Source of the DNA: an uncultured Lachnospiraceae bacterium
GTDB lineage: Bacteria > Bacillota > Clostridia > Lachnospirales > Lachnospiraceae
DNA length: 11,654 nucleotides
Assembly: GCA_934402515.1 (NCBI GenBank)
Contig: CAKRTZ010000059.1
Span: 1 to 11,654 of the forward strand
Reading direction: 5' to 3'
Shown: positions 1-6,218 of the stretch, piece after piece
Position numbering within the stretch: position 1 is the stretch's first letter
Layout of the letters: each line of letters starts with the position of its first letter
Position numbers and translations under genes: made by a program
Notes under the pieces: model-generated
Told to the model about the DNA's origin: nothing
The model's input: only the letters and a program-made list of their open reading frames with translations
The model's database searches: none

Positions 1-626
1 TTTGCCACTTCACAAAGTCCCATGCGGAACTTCATCTCATCCTTATCCCAATATTTTTCCAGACATGTTGTGCGGAGTCTTTCTACAGCGTCTTGTTCTG
101 TCCCCGGGTCTCCGGCAGCTGCTTCATCGAAACTTCCCGTTCCATCAAAACGGAATACAGTGGTCTCATCGTAGCGAATCCCCTCCAGAAATTTTGTGGG
201 AATGTAGCCGGTGCGCCCATCCAACAATGCCACAGGACTCCAGCCGTTTGCCACTTCCTGAGCAGAATCCCAGGGCAGCATCTGTAAAATTGCACCGGCA
301 TGTACCGTCAGCAGACGGATTCCGGTGACGGAAGGGATGTTCATCACATCGGCGCAGGCGGCGGTAACGGTGTAACGCTCTTTTTTTAATGCCTTCACAG
401 CATCTTCCTCACTGATTGGCAGCAACTGGGCTTTCGGGGCATACCCCGCATAGCCGATGTCCATCACAACTTTGGCATAATCACTCTCCTCCGACAGCAC
501 CCGGCAGATTTGACCGTAACAGGTTTCATCGGAGATGGCACTCTTCTCCGGTCTATCAGCAAAAAAGGTGTTTGGCTCCGAGTAGACAGTCACCAGAGGT
601 TCTTTAAAAAAAGCGTAAGCAGGCAT
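1..626 (-). CDS. SH3-domain protein, probable cytoplasmic NlpC/P60 (YkfC-like) endopeptidase, 3' end outside window
   Basis: The gene reads from ATG at 626 leftward with no stop to base 1, giving 208 residues plus two bases; the C-terminus is missing. AGAAAGGA lies a few bases before the ATG. Two SH3-like modules are visible: residues about 8-70, ending in a GYAGYAPKAQLL segment, and about 85-148, ending in DGRTGYIPTKFL, the usual 'G-Y-hydrophobic...L' close of bacterial SH3 folds. There is no signal peptide or membrane segment, so the protein should be cytoplasmic. Two N-terminal SH3 domains without a signal peptide fit the YkfC/dipeptidyl-peptidase VI group, which cleaves gamma-D-Glu-diamino acid bonds in recycled murein peptides. 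The last visible segment (MGLCEVA) resembles the helix that precedes the NlpC/P60 catalytic cysteine motif, but that motif itself is not in the window. The SH3 assignment is fairly firm; the peptidase call is an inference. Confidence 0.75.
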   Translation of the reverse strand, partial: MPAYAFFKEPLVTVYSEPNTFFADRPEKSAISDETCYGQICRVLSEESDYAKVVMDIGYAGYAPKAQLLPISEEDAVKALKKERYTVTAACADVMNIPSVTGIRLLTVHAGAILQMLPWDSAQEVANGWSPVALLDGRTGYIPTKFLEGIRYDETTVFRFDGTGSFDEAAAGDPGTEQDAVERLRTTCLEKYWDKDEMKFRMGLCEVA

Positions 627-661
627 GACTTGATTCCTTTCTGAAAGTTCTTTTGAGAAAT

Positions 662-690
662 ATTTTAGCACACTGGACATAGTGTGTCGA
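662..690 (-). promoter_or_regulatory. Promoter of the SH3/NlpC-type gene
   Basis: On the minus strand TCGACA (685-690, one mismatch to TTGACA) and TAAAAT (662-667) are separated by exactly 17 bases, and TGC before the -10 makes an extended -10 element. The ATG at 626 lies about 35 bases downstream of the -10. This is a convincing sigma-A-type promoter. Confidence 0.7.
669..686. promoter_or_regulatory. Inverted repeat in promoter spacer, candidate operator
   Basis: CACACT (669-674), six bases GGACAT, then AGTGTG (681-686) form a perfect 6-bp-arm inverted repeat. It occupies the spacer between -35 and -10 and overlaps the -35 by two bases, a classic place for a repressor site. No regulator gene is adjacent, so the protein that binds is unknown. 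Confidence 0.45.
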
Positions 691-727
691 CGGAATATAC
701 TGTCCGTAACTCATTTTACCGCAAGGG

Positions 728-1085
728 AAACCTATAAGATGGAAGCGATTGGGACTCTTATATGTCCCTGAAAATTTGTGAACGGATGGGCTACCTATAA
801 AATGAAGTTGTGAAGATTCTTATATGTCCTTTTGGCGCATTTGGCTCGACGCCGGACCCATAAGAGCAGCTTTGTGGTAATGGTTATAGGTGCTTATGAG
901 AGCTTTATGACCTTGCAATGACAATTTTTACAGTAAATCTCACCCATAAGTAACGACATAGGATACATCTTATGGGTCAGTACAACAAGCAACTTGAAAA
1001 AATAGACCCATAAGCCAACCCTCGTGTCAATTCTTATAGGTCAAACAAAAAAATATGTAAACCAATAAGCCGCCAGGACAATAAG
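728..1085. repeat. Array of alternating inverted 9-11 bp motifs (ACCYATAAG / CTTATRGGT)
   Basis: Forward copies of the half-motif start at 730, 793, 856, 942, 1006, 1061 and, more weakly, 1077; reverse-oriented copies start at 757, 819, 883, 969 and 1033, with weaker ones at 893 and 904. Forward and reverse copies pair as 9 bp, 18 bp gap (17 in the second pair), 9 bp, giving five units of 35-36 bp. Unit starts are 63, 63, 86 and 64 bp apart, roughly six helical turns for three of the four steps. The unit at 942-977 has perfect arms. The 18-bp interiors and the 27-28 bp between units are not conserved overall, although units 1 and 2 look like a diverged duplication. No credible gene lies here. 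The array sits between the divergent promoters of the SH3 gene and larC. Function unknown: it could be multiple binding sites for one protein, or a dispersed intergenic repeat family. Confidence 0.8.
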
Positions 1086-1167
1086 ACGTGCCGCTTCACA
1101 CAAAAAAGTATCGGAGGCAGCTTAAAAACGAAGGAAAACAGTGAAAAATACAGGAAAAAAGTCAAGG

Positions 1168-1213
1168 TAGAAAATCCCGGAAAAAAACGCTATAATAGTG
1201 CCGATATAAGGAG
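1168..1213 (+). promoter_or_regulatory. larC promoter and ribosome binding site
   Basis: A perfect TATAAT is at 1191-1196. Seventeen bases upstream, TAGAAA (1168-1173) is a 4/6 match to the -35, so the promoter probably depends on its -10. AAGGAG at 1208-1213 is the ribosome binding site, 11 bases before the ATG at 1225. The leader is too short for a riboswitch. The preceding 80 bases are A-rich and otherwise featureless. Confidence 0.6.
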
Positions 1214-1224
1214 AGAGATAACCT

Positions 1225-2487
1225 ATGAAACAATTATATTTGGAATGTAATATGGGAGCAGCGGGGGATATGCTCAACGCTGCACTATTTGATATTTGTA
1301 CCGAGGAACAGAAAAAAGAATACCTGGAGACAATGAATCATCTTTCTGATCATATTCAGATAAAGATGGAAAATGTGGTCAATTCCTCTATCACCGGCAA
1401 TCACATGCATGTACTGGTGCAGACCGGGGAAGGTATGGTGGAAGAAGGAGAAGTGGAGCATGACCATGGCGCTCACCCCCATGAAGACCATGACCATCAT
1501 CATGGAGACCACGACCATGCCCACCATGACCACCCCCATGAGCATCACTCCCTGGCGGACATCCACCATCTGGTAGATTCTTTCCCGGTATCAGAACAGG
1601 TAAAAGCCCATGTGAAAGCGGTATACCAGGAACTTGCAGCGGCGGAATCCAAAGCCCACGGCAAACCGGTGGAAGAAATTCATTTCCATGAAGTGGGTTC
1701 CATGGATGCAGTAGCGGATATTACAGGAACCTGCCTGCTGATGGAGAAACTGCAGCCGGAGGAAATCATTGTTTCCCCTGTGAATGTGGGAAGTGGTCAT
1801 GTACATACTGCCCACGGTGTATTACCGGTGCCTGCTCCTGCCACAGCCACACTGCTTACCGGAGTTCCTTCCTATATGAGTGATATTAAGGGAGAATTGT
1901 GCACCCCCACCGGCGCAGCACTGTTAAAACACTTTGCAACCCGGTTTGGGCAGATGCCCCAGATGATGGTTTCCGCCATCGGGTATGGCATGGGAACCAA
2001 AGAGTTTCCCCGCCTGAACTGTGTCCGGGCTTTCTTAGGAGAAAGTGCAGCTTACAGTGAGACGGCACCCAATGATAGAGTGACGCAGCTGACTGCTAAT
2101 CTGGATGATATGACCGGGGAAGAGCTGGGATATTGCATGGATCGTTTATTGGAAGCCGGTGCACTGGATGTGTTTGCTATTCCCATGTATATGAAAAAGA
2201 ACCGTCCTGCCTACGAGTTAAATTGTTTATGTAAACCAGAAGAGGCAGACCAGATTGCTCATGCCATTTTGCAATACACTTCTTCCTTTGGGGTACGCCG
2301 GGCAGACATGGATCGGTATAAAATGGATATTCACTTTGAGACAGTGGAGACAGAAGACGGACCGATCCGTAAGAAGATCGGAACCGGTTACGGAATTACC
2401 AAGAGCAAGCTGGAGTACGCAGATGTGGCAGAGGCTGCTGCACGCAGATCTCTGCCACTTAGAGGAATTACTATTTCCAATCCATAA
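1225..2487 (+). CDS. larC: Nickel pincer cofactor biosynthesis protein LarC
   Basis: LarC is a CTP-dependent cyclometallase that inserts nickel into pyridinium-3,5-bisthiocarboxylic acid mononucleotide, forming the nickel-pincer nucleotide used by lactate racemase (LarA) and related isomerases. The 420-residue product covers the family from end to end: N-terminal ECNMGAAGDM (7-16), a histidine-rich loop (79-115, 18 His), HFHEVGSMDAVADI (153-166), the HG-LPVPAPAT segment, ELCTPTGAALL, GYGMGTKEFP, and the C-terminal LTANLDDMTGEELGY region that corresponds to LarC2. In Lactobacillus plantarum LarC is made from two frames by ribosomal frameshifting; here it is one uninterrupted frame. The start is supported by AAGGAG 11 bases upstream. 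No larA, larB or larE is in the window, so the partners must be elsewhere. The 3' end overlaps the convergent small gene by 17 bp. Confidence 0.93.
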   Translation: MKQLYLECNMGAAGDMLNAALFDICTEEQKKEYLETMNHLSDHIQIKMENVVNSSITGNHMHVLVQTGEGMVEEGEVEHDHGAHPHEDHDHHHGDHDHAHHDHPHEHHSLADIHHLVDSFPVSEQVKAHVKAVYQELAAAESKAHGKPVEEIHFHEVGSMDAVADITGTCLLMEKLQPEEIIVSPVNVGSGHVHTAHGVLPVPAPATATLLTGVPSYMSDIKGELCTPTGAALLKHFATRFGQMPQMMVSAIGYGMGTKEFPRLNCVRAFLGESAAYSETAPNDRVTQLTANLDDMTGEELGYCMDRLLEAGALDVFAIPMYMKKNRPAYELNCLCKPEEADQIAHAILQYTSSFGVRRADMDRYKMDIHFETVETEDGPIRKKIGTGYGITKSKLEYADVAEAAARRSLPLRGITISNP

Positions 2488-2779
2488 GAGAAGAAGATTT
2501 TCTTACTTTTTTCTCAATGGAATAGAGAAAATTTTCAAGGTCAAGGTCAGACATCGCAGCCCATTCGCCACCCAGACGCGCTTTGATCTCCGGGATGGGA
2601 AGCTTCAGAAACTGAAGCATTTTCTGAGGATCGTAATTCATAAGCGTGCTCTGAAAGGCACTGGGATTTAAGCAGCTGGCAGCAGCGTTGATGAAACGCT
2701 GTTCCTTTTCCTGAGCTGGATTTTCTTCCTTTTTTTGAGTTCCTTCCATTAATTTACGAAGTTCATTGATTGTATCCAT
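2471..2779 (-). CDS. Small protein of unknown function (102 aa)
   Basis: I do not recognise this 102-residue protein. It is soluble-looking and charged, with a Glu/Lys/Gln-rich N-terminal third (residues about 5-28), a central segment around residues 35-60 (FQSTLMNYDPQKMLQFLKLP), and a helical-looking C-terminal LDLENFLYSIEKKVRK. It has no signal peptide, membrane segment or metal-binding motif. The start ATG at 2779 is preceded by AGTAAGG with six bases between. Codon choice resembles its neighbours and the frame is free of rare clusters, so I think it is a real gene and not a shadow of larC, which it overlaps by only 17 bp, tail to tail. It is divergent from the MATE operon across a 138-bp gap. 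Confidence 0.7.
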   Translation of the reverse strand: MDTINELRKLMEGTQKKEENPAQEKEQRFINAAASCLNPSAFQSTLMNYDPQKMLQFLKLPIPEIKARLGGEWAAMSDLDLENFLYSIEKKVRKSSSLMDWK

Positions 2780-2815
2780 TGGAATGCCTTACTTTCTTTC
2801 GCCGCAGTGGCGATC

Positions 2816-2832
2816 ATTGATGTAATTGATGT
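2816..2832 (+). repeat. Short tandem repeat ATTGATGT x2
   Basis: ATTGATGT occurs at 2816-2823 and again at 2825-2832, a period of nine, just upstream of the inverted repeat over the MATE operon -35. It may be chance or part of an operator. Confidence 0.3.
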
Positions 2833-2834
2833 CG

Positions 2835-2850
2835 AACATAAGAGTATGTT
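2835..2850. promoter_or_regulatory. Inverted repeat over the -35 of the MATE operon, candidate operator
   Basis: AACATA (2835-2840), AGAG, TATGTT (2845-2850) form a perfect 6-bp-arm palindrome. With one unpaired base it extends to GTC (2831-2833) and GAC (2851-2853). Its right arm covers the first two bases of the TTGACA -35, so a bound protein would block polymerase. No regulator gene is next to it. Confidence 0.45.
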
Positions 2851-2878
2851 GACAAGGTTATTTTTATTGTATCATAAT
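2849..2878 (+). promoter_or_regulatory. Promoter of the MATE-LtaS-YfhO-HAD operon
   Basis: A perfect TTGACA at 2849-2854 is followed after 18 bases by CATAAT (2873-2878), one mismatch to the consensus. The MATE start codon lies 39 bases further on, after an AAAGGA ribosome binding site. I find no comparable promoter between the four downstream genes. Confidence 0.7.
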
Positions 2879-2917
2879 CAGGCGATAATGAAAAGGTTTT
2901 AGAGAGACGAAAGGACT

Positions 2918-4294
2918 ATGCAGAAAACGAATAACAATCAAAGTAAAAAATATGAGATCGATATGATTCATGGCCCGCTGTTGGGCAAAATTCTTCTGTT
3001 TACGCTGCCTTTAATGGCATCCAGCATTTTACAGTTATTGTTTAATGCAGCGGATATCATTGTGGTGGGACGATATGCAGGAAGTGATGCATTGGCGGCA
3101 GTGGGCTCCACCGGTGCCTTGATTAATTTACTTACGAATATGTTTATCGGATTTTCCGTGGGAGCGAATGTCCTGGTGGCCCGTTACTACGGAGCCGGAA
3201 AACCGGATGAGGTCAGTGAGACGGTACATACCTCTGTGATGTTGAGTATAATTGGTGGTATTCTGTTAGCAGCGATTGGTATTATTTTTGCTTCCCCTCT
3301 GCTGGAACTGATGGGTACACCGGAAAATGTTCTGCCACTGGCAGCACTTTATGTCCGCATTTACTTTGCAGGAATGCCGGTGATTCTGCTGTATAACTAC
3401 GGAAGTGCTATTCTGCGTGCCATCGGAGATACCAAGCGTCCCCTGTATTATCTGGCCGTTGCAGGTGTGTTAAACATTATCCTGAATTTGATTTTTGTGA
3501 TTGTCTTTGAAATGAGCGTGGCAGGTGTGGCACTGGCAACCATTCTTTCCCAGACCCTGTCGGCCATTCTGGTCATCCGTTGCCTGATGCACACTGAGGG
3601 TGGATGCCATCTGGATTTGCACCAGCTTAAAATTCATTCCCATAAATTATGGAAGATTCTCCAACTGGGTCTTCCTGCCGGTCTGCAGGGTTCCATCTTT
3701 TCCCTGTCCAATGTGCTGATTCAGTCATCGGTGAATTCCTTCGGTGCCATTGCCATGGCGGGTAACTCCGCAGCGGCTAATATCGAGGGCTTTACCTATG
3801 TGGCAATGAATTCCTTCTATCAGGCGGCGATCACCTTTGTCAGCCAGAACATGGGAGCCATGGAATTTAAGCGAATCCGTAAAATCGCATGGCAGTGCCT
3901 GGCATGTGTCACCGTTACAGGTGCCCTTTTGGGAAACCTTTCCTTTTTCTTTGGACATCAGTTACTTGGGATTTACTCCGACGAGGCGGAAGTGATTCGG
4001 TATGGCATCTACCGTCTGGAAGTGATAGGAACTACCTACTTCCTGTGCGGTATTATGGATGTCTGCGTGGGGTGCCTGAGAGGAATCGGGTATTCGTTCC
4101 TGCCCATGGTGGTATCCCTGCTGGGAGCCTGTGGCTTTCGTATCCTCTGGATTTTCACCGTGTTCAAAGGACATCACGATCTGCATACCCTTTACATTTC
4201 CTATCCGATTTCCTGGGCAATTACGGCGAGTGTACATATGATCTGTTTCCTGATACTCTACCGGCGGATGGTGAAAAAGAGCAGGACAGCTTAG
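2918..4294 (+). CDS. MATE family efflux transporter
   Basis: This 458-residue polytopic membrane protein belongs to the multidrug and toxic compound extrusion family (MOP superfamily), which exports cationic compounds in exchange for Na+ or H+. The N-terminal stretch MIHGPLLGKILLFTLPLMAS (16-35), followed by LLFNAADIIVVGRYAG (40-55), is typical of the many clostridial MATE proteins. GFSVGANVLVARYYGAGK (78-95) follows. The length matches the usual 440-460 and about 12 hydrophobic segments are visible in two similar halves, ending in a basic tail (RRMVKKSRTA). The start is preceded by GAAAGGA. It is the first gene of a same-strand run: its TAG stop at 4292-4294 is 9 bp before the ATG of the LTA-synthase-like gene. 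The substrate cannot be read from sequence. Given its neighbours, a role in moving a lipid-linked envelope precursor is possible but only a guess. Confidence 0.9.
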   Translation: MQKTNNNQSKKYEIDMIHGPLLGKILLFTLPLMASSILQLLFNAADIIVVGRYAGSDALAAVGSTGALINLLTNMFIGFSVGANVLVARYYGAGKPDEVSETVHTSVMLSIIGGILLAAIGIIFASPLLELMGTPENVLPLAALYVRIYFAGMPVILLYNYGSAILRAIGDTKRPLYYLAVAGVLNIILNLIFVIVFEMSVAGVALATILSQTLSAILVIRCLMHTEGGCHLDLHQLKIHSHKLWKILQLGLPAGLQGSIFSLSNVLIQSSVNSFGAIAMAGNSAAANIEGFTYVAMNSFYQAAITFVSQNMGAMEFKRIRKIAWQCLACVTVTGALLGNLSFFFGHQLLGIYSDEAEVIRYGIYRLEVIGTTYFLCGIMDVCVGCLRGIGYSFLPMVVSLLGACGFRILWIFTVFKGHHDLHTLYISYPISWAITASVHMICFLILYRRMVKKSRTA

Positions 4295-4303
4295 GTGGGA
4301 GAA

Positions 4304-6166
4304 ATGTGGAGAACTATGAAACCGAGATGGATTAAAACGACAAAAACCCTGGGACAAATTCTGATTGCCCTGATCATTCCTATAGCAGACTTTTACTTAT
4401 TGGAGGCTTACACCCATAATCCTTTCACAACCATGGGCTGGAAACCGCAGCTGTTAAATATTATATTTTTTGAATTGTTTCTGCTGTTCTGGTTCTGTGT
4501 TACCACCAGGATGAGGACGGCGCTGACCATTACCACAGCCATCAGCCTGGGGGTGGGGCTGGGTAACTGCTATGTGATGCGTTTCCGGGAAAACCCTATT
4601 GTGCCCTGGGACATTTTTTCCGTAAAAACAGCAGCCAGCGTGGCGGATAACTATAGTTTCGTGCCCTCGGCACCTATGGTGTTGGTGACACTGGGACTGC
4701 TTGCGATGATTCTTTTAGGGCGGGTTGGAACCGCCCGTCTGATCCTGCCCTGGAAAAAAGTATGCAGGACGAAGGGTGTTCGGATCGGTGTGCGTGTAGG
4801 CACCATTTTTCTGGCCTCGATCATGTTGATTATTTTTACCGCATGGATTCAACCCGAAAAAAATCATTATAAGCAGGGACTCTACGACAAACTCTTTACC
4901 CCTATCGCCATGATGGAGAAGGATGGTTTTGCCGTAACCTTTCTGATTGATCTGCAATACCTGTTGGTGGAAAAGCCTGCGGGATACAGTGCGGCAGAGG
5001 AAGCGGCATTGCTGGATCAGTATGCCGGAGAAGAGCAGGCAGACGAAACACAATCCCGGGAGTATCCGGACATCGTAGTCATTATGGATGAGGCTTTTTC
5101 GGACATGGGAATTTTGGGTGAGATGGATTGTAATGAGGATTATATGCCCTATATCCACAGCCTTCAGCAGTCCGATGCCGCCAATGTAGTGACCGGCTAT
5201 CTGAATGTTTCTGTGTTGGGAGGTAATACTGCCAATACGGAGTATGAGTTTTTAACCGGAAATTCCATGGCATTTCTTCCTGCGGGAAGTGTTCCCTACC
5301 AGCAGTACATGCGGAAAGAATTACCTACGCTTGTGTCTCACCTGGAGGAGCTGGGATATACCACCAGTGCCATGCATCCCTACTATGCCACCGGCTGGAA
5401 CCGGGAAAAGGTATATGGGGATCTTATGGGATTTGACGCCGCATATTTTCTTCCGGATTTTAAAAATATTCAGTATATCCGCAAATACACCAGTGATGCC
5501 ACCTGCTTTCACAAAATTGTGGATATTTTAAATGAGGGCACACAGCCCCGGTTTGTTTTTAATGTGACCATGCAGAACCATGGCTCCTACAGTAAGGACT
5601 ATGACAATTTCAATCCGGATGTGACGGTGGAGGGATCAGATTCTGCAATCCTCAGCAAATACCTGTCTTTAATCAAAAAGACGGATACGGCCTTTGAGCA
5701 GCTGACACAGCAGCTGCAGAAACGGGAGCGTCCCGTGATTGTTCTTCTGTTTGGCGACCATCAGCCCAACAGTACCGTGGCAAATCCGGTACTTGCCTTA
5801 AGCGGACGCAAGGTATCTGATTTGACAGGGGAGGAAGCAGATCTGCAATACCTGGTGCCCTATGTGATGTGGGCCAACTTTGACCTGGATAAAACAGCGG
5901 CAGACTTTGCTCCCAACGGGACAAAGGGTGAGGAGAGCGGTCAGCTGCTCACGGATAATGACATGAGTGTCAACTATTTATCCGGGAAACTGCTGCAGGC
6001 AGCGGATATACCCCTGTCAGATTATCAGAAATTCCTACAGGAGGTACAGAAACAATATCCGGTGATTTCCGGATGGCGTACCCATGCATTGCCGGATGCA
6101 GATCCACAGATGCTGCAGTCCTATCAGAAGATGGCATATTACCGCTTGCTGGATGCGGGAAGATAA
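4304..6166 (+). CDS. LTA synthase family protein (sulfatase-fold phosphoglycerol/phosphoethanolamine transferase)
   Basis: The product has about five N-terminal membrane segments (residues ~10-190) and a large extracellular alkaline-phosphatase/sulfatase-fold domain (~250-550), the LtaS architecture. From the ATG at 4304 (620 aa), the metal-site Glu is E263 in MDEAFSD, the nucleophile T309 in GGNTANTEYE (aligned with LtaS GKTSDSE), then H358 in MHPYYATGWNR, H426 in MQNHGSY, and D485-H486 in FGDHQPN. All expected catalytic residues are present. Such enzymes move phosphoglycerol from phosphatidylglycerol onto a growing lipoteichoic acid; relatives transfer phosphoethanolamine, and sequence alone does not decide. 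The start is uncertain: GTG 4295 abuts the MATE stop, ATG 4304 follows AGGTGGGAG very closely, and ATG 4316 has GGAG four bases upstream. The close spacing implies translational coupling with the MATE gene, and YfhO follows 52 bp later. Confidence 0.9.
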   Translation: MWRTMKPRWIKTTKTLGQILIALIIPIADFYLLEAYTHNPFTTMGWKPQLLNIIFFELFLLFWFCVTTRMRTALTITTAISLGVGLGNCYVMRFRENPIVPWDIFSVKTAASVADNYSFVPSAPMVLVTLGLLAMILLGRVGTARLILPWKKVCRTKGVRIGVRVGTIFLASIMLIIFTAWIQPEKNHYKQGLYDKLFTPIAMMEKDGFAVTFLIDLQYLLVEKPAGYSAAEEAALLDQYAGEEQADETQSREYPDIVVIMDEAFSDMGILGEMDCNEDYMPYIHSLQQSDAANVVTGYLNVSVLGGNTANTEYEFLTGNSMAFLPAGSVPYQQYMRKELPTLVSHLEELGYTTSAMHPYYATGWNREKVYGDLMGFDAAYFLPDFKNIQYIRKYTSDATCFHKIVDILNEGTQPRFVFNVTMQNHGSYSKDYDNFNPDVTVEGSDSAILSKYLSLIKKTDTAFEQLTQQLQKRERPVIVLLFGDHQPNSTVANPVLALSGRKVSDLTGEEADLQYLVPYVMWANFDLDKTAADFAPNGTKGEESGQLLTDNDMSVNYLSGKLLQAADIPLSDYQKFLQEVQKQYPVISGWRTHALPDADPQMLQSYQKMAYYRLLDAGR

Positions 6167-6218
6167 AGAAAATCCAGCATATCTACTGATGCAGAGAGTA
6201 TGAGGAGTAATTTTTATT

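Noticed and set aside
728..1085. CRISPR array
   Set aside because: Units of about 36 bp with roughly 28-bp gaps look CRISPR-like at first, but only the 9-bp arms are conserved, the 18-bp interiors vary, and no cas gene is present.
728..1085. Iteron-type replication origin
   Set aside because: The motifs alternate in direction, there is no replication initiator gene, and no DnaA box (TTATCCACA) is visible.
1201..1210. GATATAAG as an extra array half-site in the larC leader
   Set aside because: It matches only the ATAAG end and overlaps the ribosome binding site, which explains the purines.
1459..1557. Tandem GACCAT-like repeat in larC
   Set aside because: It encodes the His/Asp-rich loop normal for LarC proteins, so the repetition follows from the protein sequence.
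2491..2510. Terminator hairpin after larC (AAGAA-GATT-TTCTT then T-run)
   Set aside because: The stem is only five mostly A-T pairs and lies within the coding region of the convergent 102-aa gene; too weak to call.
2255..2671. 138-codon plus-strand frame spanning the larC end
   Set aside because: It overlaps larC in another frame and then runs antisense to the 102-aa gene; its translation is basic and shapeless.
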